Part shown: positions 9,927 to 19,395 of the stretch, in pieces
How the letters are laid out: the number at the start of each line of letters is the position of its first letter
Position numbering within the stretch: the stretch's first letter is position 1
From: Vibrio viridaestus
Lineage (GTDB): Bacteria > Pseudomonadota > Gammaproteobacteria > Enterobacterales > Vibrionaceae
Length of the DNA: 64,000 nucleotides
Assembly (NCBI RefSeq): GCF_003856525.1
Contig: NZ_RJVQ01000013.1
Coordinates: 1 to 64,000, forward strand
Direction of reading: 5' to 3'
Notes under the pieces: model-generated
What the model saw: only the letters and a program-made list of their open reading frames with translations
Told to the model about the DNA's origin: nothing
Database searches by the model: none
Made by a program: the position numbers and the translations under genes

Positions 9927-10559
9927 ATGAAAACGGCGGATAAAATACTCCACATCATAAAAAAGGAAGGTACTGTCACTGCAAAGCAATTAGCTGAACA
10001 GTTTAGTATTACAACAATGGGTGCACGTCAGCATCTTCAGTCATTAGAAGATGATGGCTTACTTAAGTTTTATGATGTAAAAGTTAAGGTGGGTAGACCC
10101 ACCCGACACTGGACTCTAACAGCCCAAGGACATGAACACTTTGTTGATCGTCACAGCGAATTAACTGTACAGATGATCGACGCGGTTGAGACTGTATTTG
10201 GCAGCGATGGATTAAAGAAGATCGCCGAAGAGCGAGAAGTTCAAACGTTGCATGCCTATCAAAAGGCTCTTGAAGGTTCCTCTTCCCTAGTCGACAAACT
10301 GAATATTCTAGTCGAACTCAGAGAAAAAGAAGGCTATATGGTGGAACTCGAAGCGGTGGATAACGGTTTTTTACTCATAGAGAATCACTGCCCGATATGC
10401 CGAGCAGCCACTCGCTGTCCTGCATTATGTCAATCAGAGCTGCATATTTTTCAGACATTACTGAAAGGCCAATGCACCGTAGAAAGAAAAGACCATATCG
10501 TGTCTGGTCAGAGACGCTGTACTTATCAAATCCGCCCCACGCTAACGTCTCAAAAGTAA
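9927..10559 (+). CDS. Winged-helix transcriptional regulator with a C-terminal cysteine cluster (SufR/COG2345-like)
   Basis: A 210-residue predicted DNA-binding protein. Residues about 1-70 form a helix-turn-helix/winged helix (ILHIIKKEGTVTAKQLAEQFSITTMGARQHLQSLEDDGLL, with a GRPTRHWTLT wing). The C-terminal third carries CPICRAATRCPALC, a C-x2-C-x5-C-x3-C cluster, and a further cysteine pair about 30-45 residues on, which looks like an iron-sulfur or metal site. I started at the ATG at 9927 because AGAGGAGA precedes it. It is divergent from groES and followed 97 bases on by a DUF3135 gene. Targets are unknown; an Fe-S-sensing repressor role is inferred from family resemblance. Confidence 0.8.
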   Translation: MKTADKILHIIKKEGTVTAKQLAEQFSITTMGARQHLQSLEDDGLLKFYDVKVKVGRPTRHWTLTAQGHEHFVDRHSELTVQMIDAVETVFGSDGLKKIAEEREVQTLHAYQKALEGSSSLVDKLNILVELREKEGYMVELEAVDNGFLLIENHCPICRAATRCPALCQSELHIFQTLLKGQCTVERKDHIVSGQRRCTYQIRPTLTSQK

Positions 10560-10656
10560 GATTGCGTTGTAATATCCCTTCATCCTGTGATTAGTTACTA
10601 TAATGTTAGTAGTGTTCAATTTATAATCAGTTTGATTGTTATGCAGGAGAATAATT

Positions 10657-10971
10657 ATGAGCGCACTACCTTCTTTTGATGAACTGGTTGATTTAGCGAA
10701 AGAAAACCCAGAAGCCTTCAATATTTTAAAGCAGGACATCTGCGAAGAGGCCATTATGTCTGCTTCTGTAGCCATGCAGGATCGTCTTTGGGCACAGCAA
10801 AGTTATATCGACCGACTGGTTGGATCCTGCAAAAACCCGGTTCACTCAAATATCAAACTTATGCAAGAATTAGCAAAACAAATGCATAAATTTCAATCAG
10901 CTCTCTCTCAAAAGCCTGGTGACCATATACAAAATAACGCCGAAATTATCCCATTTCGTAGCCACAGATAA
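10657..10971 (+). CDS. DUF3135 domain protein
   Basis: A 104-residue cytoplasmic protein that fits the DUF3135 family common in gammaproteobacteria (start LPSFDELVDLAKENPEAFNILK, then an alpha-helical region with conserved Arg/Cys residues near KNPVHSNIKLMQELAKQMHKFQSAL). AGGAG is well placed before the ATG at 10657. The function of the family is unknown. It may be in one transcript with the upstream regulator, from which it is separated by 97 bases. Confidence 0.75.
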   Translation: MSALPSFDELVDLAKENPEAFNILKQDICEEAIMSASVAMQDRLWAQQSYIDRLVGSCKNPVHSNIKLMQELAKQMHKFQSALSQKPGDHIQNNAEIIPFRSHR

Positions 10972-11000
10972 GAGAAATTCTGTTTTAAATTAACAACAAT

Positions 11001-11357
11001 TCAGAGAACATTGTGTGCAAATTTGCGAAAATAGAGCGGCTCCATATCACGAATATTTACGGTGAGTGATTCTATGTGAACGGCATTTTTCGCTAAAATC
11101 TGAATAAGCTTTTCTGCAAGGCGGCCTTTTTCTTCGTCAGTTCTTCCTTTCAATAGTTCGACCGTTACATGGATAAAATCTTCCCTATCCTGATGCTCTC
11201 CAATTAACCACTGATTCAACCGGAAGGCTCTGGATTTAATGGATGAAATCTCAAAAAGTTCACTATCCATCATCCCCTGATGTAACTCTTCTAGTAGCAG
11301 CTGAACATTAGTTCGCTCATCGACCGAGTTAGTGTATTCCATAATTAGATTTGGCAT
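11001..11357 (-). CDS. 5-carboxymethyl-2-hydroxymuconate isomerase (CHMI) family protein
   Basis: A 118-residue tautomerase-superfamily protein. After Met removal the chain begins with the catalytic Pro (PNLIMEYTNSV), as in HpaF, and the length is right for CHMI. HpaF acts in 4-hydroxyphenylacetate breakdown, but no other hpa gene is near, so the true substrate here is open. It stands alone, leftward, between DUF3135 and tpiA. A good AAGGAAA ribosome site precedes the start. Confidence 0.82.
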   Translation of the reverse strand: MPNLIMEYTNSVDERTNVQLLLEELHQGMMDSELFEISSIKSRAFRLNQWLIGEHQDREDFIHVTVELLKGRTDEEKGRLAEKLIQILAKNAVHIESLTVNIRDMEPLYFRKFAHNVL

Positions 11358-11539
11358 ACCGTTTCCTTACCGATTTACGGATTTTTTATTATTTATTGCA
11401 GTACTCTCGCGATGAGATCTTTGTCAAACTCTGCAATCCGAGAAAGACATGACAAGTATCATGATTTACTTGTTCTTATCTGATATATTCAGGAGCATTC
11501 GATTTTATTTATATATTAACTGAATATGGAGATATTCCT

Positions 11540-12304
11540 ATGCGTCGTCCTGTAGTTATGGGTAACTGGAAATTAAACGGTAGCAAAGCAATGGTTAAAG
11601 ACCTTATTAGTGGTCTTGATGCTGAACTTAAAGGTGTACAAGGTGTTGATGTTGCAGTTGCTCCACCAGCAGTATATCTAGATCTAGCAGAACGCGTTAT
11701 CGCTGAAGGTAAAGAAAAAATCATCCTTGGTGCGCAAGACGTTGATCTGAAAAACAGCGGTGCGTTCACTGGTGATAACTCTCCAGAAATGTATAAAGAG
11801 TTTGGTGTTACTCACGTAATCATCGGTCACTCAGAGCGTCGTGATTACCACAGCGAATCTGATCAATACGTTGCGAAAAAATTTGCATTCCTAAAAGAAA
11901 ATGGTCTGGTTCCAGTTCTATGTATCGGTGAATCTGAAGCACAAAACGAAGCTGGTGAAACTGAAGCAGTATGTGCTCGTCAGATCAATGCTGTTATTGA
12001 TCTTCTTGGTGTTGAAGCGTTCAATGGCGCAATCATCGCTTATGAGCCAATCTGGGCGATTGGTACTGGTAAAGCGGCAACTGCTGATGATGCACAACGT
12101 ATTCACGCATCAATTCGTGGTGTTATTGCAGCTAAAGATGCAGCAGTAGCAGAGCAAGTCATTATCCAATACGGCGGTTCTGTTAAACCAGAAAACGCTG
12201 CAACTTACTTCGCACAACCAGACATCGACGGTGCTCTAGTTGGTGGCGCATCTTTAGATGCTAAAAGCTTCGCTGCGATTGTTAAAGCGGCTGCTGAAGC
12301 ATAA
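11540..12304 (+). CDS. tpiA: Triosephosphate isomerase
   Basis: The 254-residue TIM-barrel enzyme that interconverts dihydroxyacetone phosphate and glyceraldehyde 3-phosphate in glycolysis and gluconeogenesis. N-terminal GNWKLNG holds the catalytic lysine, IIGHSERR holds the catalytic histidine, and [15 protein letters not shown] holds the catalytic glutamate and the flexible loop. It is preceded by GGAGA and a plausible -10 (TATATT) region, followed by its own terminator, and is strongly biased to optimal codons as expected for a highly expressed gene. Confidence 0.99.
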   Translation: MRRPVVMGNWKLNGSKAMVKDLISGLDAELKGVQGVDVAVAPPAVYLDLAERVIAEGKEKIILGAQDVDLKNSGAFTGDNSPEMYKEFGVTHVIIGHSERRDYHSESDQYVAKKFAFLKENGLVPVLCIGESEAQNEAGETEAVCARQINAVIDLLGVEAFNGAIIAYEPIWAIGTGKAATADDAQRIHASIRGVIAAKDAAVAEQVIIQYGGSVKPENAATYFAQPDIDGALVGGASLDAKSFAAIVKAAAEA

Positions 12305-12337
12305 GTTTCATTGTGATTTATCAATCAATATAACGTC

Positions 12338-12366
12338 AAGGGTCAGCTCTATGCTGGCCCTTTCAT
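12338..12366 (+). terminator. Terminator of tpiA
   Basis: AGGGTCAGC/GCTGGCCCT stem with one G-T wobble and a TCTAT loop, followed by TTTCATTT. Confidence 0.8.
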
Positions 12367-12452
12367 TTCGACTCGATTACTACTGGTCGCTAACGAATTA
12401 ATACCGTATCCTTGACGTCCATTTCCCCATAAATAATTACGCACGAGATTGA

Positions 12453-13799
12453 ATGCACGATAAACATGGTTTATTAACCGATCCCATTTCTGATGTTTTG
12501 CGTCGCATGACGATTCCCATGACATTAGGCATGATCGCTATTCTCATGTTTAACCTCGTCGATACCTTCTTTATCTCCTTGTTAGGAACAGAGGCGCTTG
12601 CCGCCGTTAGCTATACCTTCCCTATCACATTCGGGATTAACTGTATTACGATGGGCATTGGTGTCGGTCTTTCAATTCACATAGGCAAGCTCTTAGGGCA
12701 AGGCGATGGACATCGAGCGGCGATCTTCGCGACCCACGGCATTATACTCGCTCTGCTACTAGTAAGTGTAACTTCGGCTCTGGGCATTTCCTGTTTAACG
12801 CCTCTATTTTCATTATTGGGTGCGCCAGCGCATTTACTCCCACTAATTAATGACTACATGTTTATCTGGTACTTGGCGATTCCTTTACTGGTTTTACCTA
12901 TGACGGGGAACAGTGCTATTCGGGCAACTGGCAACACCAAGACGCCTGCTCAGATAATGGTATTCTCAGGATTCATCAATGGCGCATTGGATCCTTTGCT
13001 GATCTTTGGTTACGGCCCATTTCCTGAATTGGGTATACAAGGTGCAGCGATAGCGAGTGCGATTAGCTGGTTATTTGGCTTACTTGCGTCGCTTTACGTA
13101 TTAACGATAAAAGAAAAACGTCTCGCAAGGCCATCAATCAGTACAGTCGTATCCGACTGGAAAGCGGTATTGAGCGTAGGAACACCTGCAGCCCTATCTA
13201 CTGCAATGAATCCTATCTCAGGAGCTGTACTCATGACCTTACTCTCCACCTTTGGGACGTCTGCGGTAGCGGCTTATGGGGCAGCGCAAAGAGTTGAATC
13301 GATTCTCTTACTGGTCCTGATGTCTCTCACCTCTGCGCTCACTCCATTTTTAGCCCAAAACCTTGGGGCGAAGAATTATCAAAGAACCTTTTCCGGCCTC
13401 TTTCTTAGTATGCGTTTTGCCATCATATTTCAATTTTTCATTTTTCTAATGATGGTCCCAATCAGCTCACCACTCGCACATTTATTCTCTCAGGAACCGA
13501 CCGTTAAACATCTGCTGTGGCAATATCTGATCATTGTACCTATCAGCTATGGTTTTCAGGGAATAATCATGATGCTGGTTTCTGCAATGAATGCGTTTCA
13601 CAAACCACTGCAGGCGTTTCTGTGGAATTTCATGCGTCTGTTTGCTTTTGTATTACCCGGTGCTTGGATTGGCAGTTCTTACTTAGGGATTGAAGGGCTA
13701 TTTATCGGAATTGCAGTTGGAAACATAATCGGTGGCATATTAGGCTATATGAACGCACTTAGACTTAGAAAGGAAAAGCAGATCACCGATATAGAATAA
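12453..13799 (+). CDS. MATE-family multidrug/sodium antiporter
   Basis: A 448-residue inner-membrane protein with about 12 hydrophobic segments and two similar halves (first half begins VLRRMTIPMTLGMIAILMFNLVDTFFISLLGTEALAAVSYTFP), the hallmark of MATE exporters of the NorM/DinF type, which expel cationic drugs against Na+ or H+. NTKTPAQ and the FQGIIMM region are typical. Substrate cannot be read from sequence. It follows the tpiA terminator and seems to stand alone. The ribosome site is weak (GAG at 12448). Confidence 0.9.
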   Translation: MHDKHGLLTDPISDVLRRMTIPMTLGMIAILMFNLVDTFFISLLGTEALAAVSYTFPITFGINCITMGIGVGLSIHIGKLLGQGDGHRAAIFATHGIILALLLVSVTSALGISCLTPLFSLLGAPAHLLPLINDYMFIWYLAIPLLVLPMTGNSAIRATGNTKTPAQIMVFSGFINGALDPLLIFGYGPFPELGIQGAAIASAISWLFGLLASLYVLTIKEKRLARPSISTVVSDWKAVLSVGTPAALSTAMNPISGAVLMTLLSTFGTSAVAAYGAAQRVESILLLVLMSLTSALTPFLAQNLGAKNYQRTFSGLFLSMRFAIIFQFFIFLMMVPISSPLAHLFSQEPTVKHLLWQYLIIVPISYGFQGIIMMLVSAMNAFHKPLQAFLWNFMRLFAFVLPGAWIGSSYLGIEGLFIGIAVGNIIGGILGYMNALRLRKEKQITDIE

Positions 13800-13828
13800 T
13801 ACCGGTGATACTCATTGCGAGAATGGGA

Positions 13829-14347
13829 CTACTCTTCGTCGTCTTCGGTTTCTTCTTCATCCAGATCAGGATTTAGAGGCTCTTGAGATAAAATAATGCC
13901 CGTGCTATCAGCATATAAGTAGTCTTCAGGAAGAAACGTTACGCCACCAAAATTCACGGGGATATCTACTTCACCGATATTCTGAGCTACTGCACCAACA
14001 GGAATCGATGCAAGAGCCTGAATACCAATATTCATCTCTTCCAACTCATCGAGTTCTCTCACAGAACCGTAAACTACGATACCTTCCCACTCGTTCTCTT
14101 CCGCGAGTGCAGCGATTTCCGCATCTACCAGTGCTCTTCGCAGTGAACCACCACCATCAACCAATAGAACGCGTCCAAGTCCATCTTGCTCTAGAGTCTC
14201 TCTGATGATGCCGTTGTCTTCAAAACACTTAACCGTTGTCACCTGCCCAGCAAATGACGCTCGACCGCCAAAATTGCTAAACATTGGTTCCACAACATCC
14301 ACTTGATCTAAATAAATATCACAAAGCGCTGAAGTATTATATTCCAT
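13829..14347 (-). CDS. rraA: Regulator of RNase E activity A
   Basis: RraA is a ring-shaped trimer that binds the C-terminal region of RNase E and lowers mRNA decay. The 172-residue sequence [23 protein letters not shown]... NFGGR... [15 protein letters not shown] is collinear with E. coli RraA, with an acidic tail added (EEETEDDEE), as usual in vibrios. ATG codons also exist 6 and 9 bases upstream; I chose 14347 by alignment to the family start. The gene follows menA on the minus strand, as in E. coli, 74 bases away. Confidence 0.95.
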   Translation of the reverse strand: MEYNTSALCDIYLDQVDVVEPMFSNFGGRASFAGQVTTVKCFEDNGIIRETLEQDGLGRVLLVDGGGSLRRALVDAEIAALAEENEWEGIVVYGSVRELDELEEMNIGIQALASIPVGAVAQNIGEVDIPVNFGGVTFLPEDYLYADSTGIILSQEPLNPDLDEEETEDDEE

Positions 14348-14421
14348 AGCCATCATTCTCTATTGGTAGGTGTATAAACGAGTATATCCGTAGATTACGT
14401 CATTGCAATGACAAAACTCAA

Positions 14422-15339
14422 TTAACTCAACAGAGTTTGAGCTATAACTACCCCAACAAACAAAAGGTTAGTCATTACAGAGCATTTCACTATTGCTGGA
14501 AGCATTGGCGCAATATGAACCGGCTGAGTTGCAGCTTTTACTGCCAGAGCATGCCGGGTCACGATAATAATACTGATTGCAAAGGGTAGGTTTACCCAAT
14601 TAAAACCTGTTTGGGCACATAGATATGTTCCGAATGCGATCAACGCACCAGCTAGCAGAACAAAATGATAACGCTTGGCCCAACTTTGCCCTAGTCTGAC
14701 GGCAACGGTTCTCTTCCCACAAACCTGATCATTTTCAATATCACGCATATTGTTGACATTCAGCACCGCAACCGCGAGTAAACCACAGCCAACAGAAGGG
14801 AGAAGTAATTCAAAGGACACTGTTCCTGTATGAAGGAAATAGGTGCCGTATACTCCGAGCAAGCCAAAGAAAATAAACACCGATAGATCCCCAAGACCTA
14901 CATAGCCGTATGGTTTATTACCCATCGTATAGGCAACGGCTGCCAACATGGCAAGCACACCCAGTCCAATGAAAGCGAGAATGCTTTCAAGACTATCCAA
15001 TGCGATGAAAATTAAGCACAAGCCAGACAACACGGTTAGCACCACATTGATCCATATGGCCTGCTTCATGTCTTTAAGAGATACCTGACCAGACTGAATC
15101 GCTCGCATGGGACCAAGACGAGACTCATTGTCAGTTCCTTTAACAGCATCTCCATAGTCGTTTGCCAAATTAGACAAAATCTGCAACAGCGTCGCTGTTA
15201 CGAAAGCGAGCACGGCAACAATCCATGAGAATGTTCCCATGGAATAGGCCAATGCGCTGCCCGTAAATATTGAAACGAGTGCAAGAGGCAATGTTTTGGG
15301 TCTGGCTGCATCGAACCAGATAGCAAGCGATCTATTCAT
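14422..15339 (-). CDS. menA: 1,4-dihydroxy-2-naphthoate polyprenyltransferase
   Basis: This 305-residue membrane enzyme of the UbiA superfamily attaches the isoprenoid chain to 1,4-dihydroxy-2-naphthoate, giving demethylmenaquinone. About nine membrane helices are visible. The first aspartate-rich motif is in NLANDYGDAVKGTDNESRLG (about residues 60-80) and the second in MRDIENDQVCGKRT. The menaquinone made serves fumarate reductase, whose subunit D is at 54. It lies between hslU and rraA on the minus strand and has its own start after the hslU terminator. Confidence 0.96.
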   Translation of the reverse strand: MNRSLAIWFDAARPKTLPLALVSIFTGSALAYSMGTFSWIVAVLAFVTATLLQILSNLANDYGDAVKGTDNESRLGPMRAIQSGQVSLKDMKQAIWINVVLTVLSGLCLIFIALDSLESILAFIGLGVLAMLAAVAYTMGNKPYGYVGLGDLSVFIFFGLLGVYGTYFLHTGTVSFELLLPSVGCGLLAVAVLNVNNMRDIENDQVCGKRTVAVRLGQSWAKRYHFVLLAGALIAFGTYLCAQTGFNWVNLPFAISIIIVTRHALAVKAATQPVHIAPMLPAIVKCSVMTNLLFVGVVIAQTLLS

Positions 15340-15391
15340 TATTTGAAAAACTTTAATGACAAGAGTGCCAGTATACGCTGAAATGTTACAT

Positions 15392-15420
15392 AATAAAAAG
15401 CCCGCATTCTTATGCGGGCT
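15392..15420 (-). terminator. Terminator of hslVU
   Basis: A perfect 9-bp stem AGCCCGCAT/ATGCGGGCT (15399-15420) with a TCTT loop; on the minus strand it is followed by five T. Confidence 0.88.
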
Positions 15421-15434
15421 ATTTATTAAAGTTA

Positions 15435-16766
15435 CTAAAGGATGAAACGACTTAGATCTTCGTCTTCAATCAATTCACCCAAACGCTCCTTGACATAAGA
15501 GGCATTGACGGTCATTGCTTCTCCCGACTTTTCAGAAGCTTGGTAAGAAATCTCATCCATCAATCGTTCCATAACCGTATGAAGGCGACGAGCACCGATA
15601 TTTTCGGTGGTTTCGTTCACTCGCCATGCCGCATTCGCAATCTGTTCAATACCATCTTCAGTAAATTCAACATCAACGCCTTCAGTTTTCATTAACGCCA
15701 CATACTGTTCGGTTAATGATGCCTTAGGTTCCGTAAGGATTCGTTTAAAATCACTGCTGGTAAGAGCATCAAGCTCAACACGAATAGGCAAACGCCCCTG
15801 AAGTTCTGGAATCAGATCAGACGGTTTCGCCACCTGAAATGCGCCAGAGGCAATAAATAGAATATGGTCAGTACGAACCATACCGTGCTTGGTTTGTACC
15901 GTACTACCTTCAATAAGAGGCAGCAAGTCACGCTGAACTCCTTCACGTGACACATCAGGACCAGAAGACTCTCCACGTTTACAGATTTTATCGATTTCAT
16001 CGATAAACACGATACCGTTATTCTCTACATTGAAGATAGCTTGGTCTTTCAACTCATCATGATTCACCAATTTCGCAGCTTCTTCTTCAACAAGCGCTTT
16101 CATGGCATCTTTTATTTTCAGCTTACGCTTCTTCTTCGTGTCGCCAGCTAGATTTTGGAACATACCCTGTAGCTGATTGGTCATTTCTTCCATACCTGGA
16201 GGAGCCATTATCTCCACACCCATTTGTGGTGCTGCTACATCGATTTCTATTTCTTTATCGTCCAACTTGCCTTCACGTAGTTTTTTACGAAATACCTGAC
16301 GAGTGTGAGATGAATCTTCTGACTTTTCATCCTGTCCCCAGGCATCTCGTGCAGGAGGAAGCAATGCGTCTAATACACGTTCTTCAGCTAATTCCTCTGC
16401 GCGAAATTTCACTTTTTCCATTGCCTGATGTTTCGTCATTTTGACTGCGACTTCAGTCAAATCACGAATGATCGTTTCAACTTCCTTCCCGACATAACCA
16501 ACTTCGGTAAACTTAGTTGCCTCTACCTTCATGAATGGCGCATTTGCTAACTTCGCAAGACGGCGGGCTATTTCAGTTTTACCAACCCCGGTAGGACCGA
16601 TCATCAGAATATTTTTGGGCGTAACTTCGACACGCAAGCTCTCGTCAAGCTGCATACGACGCCAGCGGTTACGAAGTGCAATAGCAACAGCACGCTTTGC
16701 GTTGTCTTGACCAATGATATGGCGGTTCAGTTCGTGAACTATTTCACGAGGAGTCATTTCAGACAT
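15435..16766 (-). CDS. hslU: HslU, ATPase ring of the HslUV protease
   Basis: The 443-residue AAA+ unfoldase feeds substrates (in E. coli SulA, RpoH) to HslV. Walker [14 protein letters not shown] is near residues 56-68, Walker [10 protein letters not shown] near 250-258, and the sensor and C-terminal ILFIL-type tail (DEDLSRFIL) that docks into HslV are present. It follows hslV by 32 bases in one operon under the sigma-32-like promoter at 17410. Confidence 0.98.
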   Translation of the reverse strand: MSEMTPREIVHELNRHIIGQDNAKRAVAIALRNRWRRMQLDESLRVEVTPKNILMIGPTGVGKTEIARRLAKLANAPFMKVEATKFTEVGYVGKEVETIIRDLTEVAVKMTKHQAMEKVKFRAEELAEERVLDALLPPARDAWGQDEKSEDSSHTRQVFRKKLREGKLDDKEIEIDVAAPQMGVEIMAPPGMEEMTNQLQGMFQNLAGDTKKKRKLKIKDAMKALVEEEAAKLVNHDELKDQAIFNVENNGIVFIDEIDKICKRGESSGPDVSREGVQRDLLPLIEGSTVQTKHGMVRTDHILFIASGAFQVAKPSDLIPELQGRLPIRVELDALTSSDFKRILTEPKASLTEQYVALMKTEGVDVEFTEDGIEQIANAAWRVNETTENIGARRLHTVMERLMDEISYQASEKSGEAMTVNASYVKERLGELIEDEDLSRFIL

Positions 16767-16798
16767 AATGAAATCCTTAAAATCGATAATTAACGCGA

Positions 16799-17365
16799 CT
16801 ATTCGTTATCGCTTTGTGGTAGCGCAGGGACAGTGCCTTCAGGAATATCCAACTCTTCGATCGTATGAAATTGGTTGGTGAAAACACAAATATTACCTGC
16901 AATAGTCAACGCTTTTTCCGCAATTTCTTTCGCATCTAACTCAGTATTTTCAAGTAGTGCAAGCGCGGCAGCTTGAGCAAAATTACCACCGGAACCAATG
17001 GCTATAAGATCGTGTTCCGGTTGGAGAACATCGCCGTTCCCAGTGATGATAAGAGAAGCGGTTTCATCGGCTACAGCCAGGATTGCTTCAAGCTTACGTA
17101 GTGCTCGATCGCTACGCCAATCTTTTGCCAGTTCAACAGCAGCTTTTGTCAAATGCCCTTGGTGCATCTGGAGCTTGCTTTCAAATCGTTCAAACAAAGT
17201 AAACGCATCCGCGGTTCCCCCAGCGAAGCCAGCCAATACTTGGTTGTTGTACAAGCGACGCACCTTACGCGCGTTCCCTTTCATCACAGTGTTACCAAGA
17301 GAGACTTGTCCATCGCCTGCGATGACAACTTTATTTTTACGACGAACTGATACAATAGTAGTCAC
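16799..17365 (-). CDS. hslV: HslV, peptidase of the HslUV protease
   Basis: This 188-residue proteasome-like peptidase works through the N-terminal threonine exposed after Met removal. I chose the GTG at 17365, which gives [26 protein letters not shown] as in the family and has AGAGGT at correct distance; a longer frame upstream would bury the catalytic Thr. It precedes hslU and is behind ftsN. A heat-shock promoter lies 45-75 bases upstream. Confidence 0.97.
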   Translation of the reverse strand: MTTIVSVRRKNKVVIAGDGQVSLGNTVMKGNARKVRRLYNNQVLAGFAGGTADAFTLFERFESKLQMHQGHLTKAAVELAKDWRSDRALRKLEAILAVADETASLIITGNGDVLQPEHDLIAIGSGGNFAQAAALALLENTELDAKEIAEKALTIAGNICVFTNQFHTIEELDIPEGTVPALPQSDNE

Positions 17366-17409
17366 GAGATGACCTCTTCTGTTTGTTTCACTTAATGTGT
17401 TAAAGAGGT

Positions 17410-17438
17410 ATATGAGGATAAAAAAAAAGGAATTCAAG
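17410..17438 (-). promoter_or_regulatory. Sigma-32-type promoter of hslVU
   Basis: On the minus strand CTTGAAT (17438-17432), a 14-base spacer, then CCTCATAT (17417-17410), which differs from the RpoH consensus CTTGAAA / CCCCATNT by one base in each box. hslVU is a classic heat-shock operon. Confidence 0.75.
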
Positions 17439-17459
17439 CCTTATCCGACCAGAATTCCT
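17418..17459 (-). terminator. Terminator of ftsN overlapping the hslVU promoter
   Basis: On the minus strand, AGGAATTC (17459-17452) pairs with GAATTCCT (17435-17428), followed by nine T. The T run forms part of the spacer of the hslVU promoter and the downstream arm overlaps its -35 box. Confidence 0.75.
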
Positions 17460-17484
17460 CTTTCTTATGTCTTATTTTTGTCAA

Positions 17485-18057
17485 TTACTGTCGTTCTTTC
17501 CAAATTGCACAAGGGTTAATTTTTGCTCGTTGTAATTTGTGCTTATCTTTCTCTGCATCACGTTTAAATTTGTATGGGCCAAGCACCACGCGATACCAGC
17601 TACTGTCTTCTTGCTTACGAATTTTGCTGGTTAAGCCCTGAAACGCGATTTTTGCTTTTCGTTCCTCAGCTTGCTCCATTGTCTTATATGCACCACACTG
17701 CATTACATAAGGGATATCCGAAACAGGAAGATCTTTAGCTGTGACTTCAATTTCTCGATTTTGCAGTATATCGACATAATCCCACTTTTCAGTCGGAGGA
17801 GGCGGTATAACCTCTTTCTTCTGCGAAGGCGCGACTGCTGGTGACGTTGTCTTAGGTACAATCACTTCATCGGGAACCGAAGGTTCGGGGTCAGGTTGAC
17901 CATTCAAAGTAATCAAAAGTGTGCCAAATGCACAAACGGCAATAATAGCAAGCAGCCCGCTACGCCAAGGAAAACCTTTGCGAGGAGCTGCTTGTTTACG
18001 AGGGGCTTTCTTCTTTGGAGAACCGCCACCACGTTTTACATAATCTCGACTAGCCAC
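17485..18057 (-). CDS. ftsN: Cell division protein FtsN (short form)
   Basis: FtsN is a late divisome protein that activates septal peptidoglycan synthesis. The 190-residue chain has a basic cytoplasmic N-terminus (MASRDYVKRGGG), one membrane helix about residues 31-50, a short Pro/Glu-rich periplasmic linker, and a C-terminal SPOR domain about 112-188 that binds denuded glycan (VMQCGAYKTMEQAEE... VVLGPYKFKRDAE). It is shorter than E. coli FtsN (319 residues) because the linker is reduced. Position between cytR and hslV is the conserved one. Confidence 0.93.
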   Translation of the reverse strand: MASRDYVKRGGGSPKKKAPRKQAAPRKGFPWRSGLLAIIAVCAFGTLLITLNGQPDPEPSVPDEVIVPKTTSPAVAPSQKKEVIPPPPTEKWDYVDILQNREIEVTAKDLPVSDIPYVMQCGAYKTMEQAEERKAKIAFQGLTSKIRKQEDSSWYRVVLGPYKFKRDAEKDKHKLQRAKINPCAIWKERQ

Positions 18058-18153
18058 GTAAAAAAGACATCCAAATAAACGATGAGTGTATGTTAAGGAA
18101 CTCCAACGCTATACTCAACTACTGTTTGTTGCTTTTGTTAACGTTAAAGCTTG

Positions 18154-19161
18154 TCATACTAAACGAGGTGCAGCGACGCTATCGCGTACAATTAAGCGAG
18201 TCTCGAGCAAGCGAGAACCTGCTCTGACATCATGTCCTTTGAGTACCTCTAGCATCATAAGCATCGCCTGACGGCCAATTTCATATCTTGGTTGGGCCAC
18301 AGTAGTCAGCGGTGGATCGCAATATTGAGAAAAGACGATGTCGTCAAAGCCAACAATCGAAATGTCTTGAGGAACACGAAAACCTAAACGCTTAGCCTCT
18401 TGAATAGCACCAATCGCCATCATATCGTTATGACAGAATATCGCAGTAGGTGGTTCAGAAAGGTTCAATAGCTTATTCATTGCAGTGGCACCAGACTTAA
18501 ATGAAAAATCGCCTTCCGTCTTGTACACTGGGTTCATTGTTATCCCTGCTCGACGCAACGCCTGCATATACCCTTGGTGTCTAAAATGAACCAAAGCGGC
18601 AGATTCAGGACCCGCGATTTCGGCAACTTTTTTATGTCCCATCTGAGTCAGATAATTCACTATCTCAAAAGCAGACGTTAAATTGTCGATGTGAACTGTC
18701 GGTAACTCAAGCTCAGGATCATACTCACAAGCCATCACCATAGGTGGAAAGTTTTTCTGCTCCGCTTTACTCACATTAAACGGTAAATCAGTTCCAAGCA
18801 GCAAAATACCATCCGCTTGTTTCGTGAATACAAGGTTAACAAAGGAACTTTCACGATTACTCTGATGACTACTATCCCCCAATAAAACCAGATAACCATG
18901 TTCAACTGCGGCATCTTCAATACCACGAATAATCTCAGAGAAATAGGGATCGCTGATATCCGGGACGATAGCAACTATCGTCTTTGATTCATTACGTCTC
19001 AAATTTCTTGCCAGAGAGTTCGGTGAGTAGCCAGATTCTAAGACAGCCTCTTCAACTCGCTTTCGCGTAGATGGCGATACTTTTTCTGGATTCATCAATG
19101 CACGAGATACCGTAGCTGTAGACACACCGGCTAATTGAGCAACATCTTTCATTGTTGCCAT
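18154..19161 (-). CDS. cytR: LacI-family repressor CytR
   Basis: CytR represses nucleoside uptake and catabolism genes together with CRP, and is induced by cytidine; in vibrios it also affects competence and biofilm genes. The 335-residue protein has an N-terminal LacI helix-turn-helix (MKDVAQLAGVSTATVSRALMNPEKVS) and a periplasmic-binding-like effector domain. It lies directly upstream of ftsN as in E. coli. A CRP-like site is found about 140 bases before the start. Confidence 0.95.
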   Translation of the reverse strand: MATMKDVAQLAGVSTATVSRALMNPEKVSPSTRKRVEEAVLESGYSPNSLARNLRRNESKTIVAIVPDISDPYFSEIIRGIEDAAVEHGYLVLLGDSSHQSNRESSFVNLVFTKQADGILLLGTDLPFNVSKAEQKNFPPMVMACEYDPELELPTVHIDNLTSAFEIVNYLTQMGHKKVAEIAGPESAALVHFRHQGYMQALRRAGITMNPVYKTEGDFSFKSGATAMNKLLNLSEPPTAIFCHNDMMAIGAIQEAKRLGFRVPQDISIVGFDDIVFSQYCDPPLTTVAQPRYEIGRQAMLMMLEVLKGHDVRAGSRLLETRLIVRDSVAAPRLV

Positions 19162-19302
19162 AAATCATAACCTCTTATTTAATTTCTGAAATTCTCAAGC
19201 ACTTGCAGCCATGCATGATTATCAGGAAGCTATTTAAATCTTCGTCTAGTGTAAGTCATTCTTGAGTGAAATTTTCGGTCAAAGTAACAAATTTTACATA
19301 GT

Positions 19303-19324
19303 AAATGTGATATTGATCGCATTC
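19303..19324 (-). promoter_or_regulatory. Putative CRP site upstream of cytR
   Basis: AAATGTGATATTGATCGCATTC matches the CRP pattern TGTGA-N6-TCACA with one mismatch in the second half (TCGCA). It is about 140-165 bases before cytR, whose E. coli homologue is CRP-activated. Confidence 0.5.
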
Positions 19325-19395
19325 GAAACCAATACTTTCTGTACAACCGAAAATCAAGCCTCAGCACTTAATCCGTTTAAACTATTGATAAATAA

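Noticed and set aside
13782-13808. ATCACCG...CCGGTGAT inverted repeat at the end of the MATE gene
   Set aside because: It could form a hairpin, but has no T run and partly overlaps codons; not listed as a terminator.
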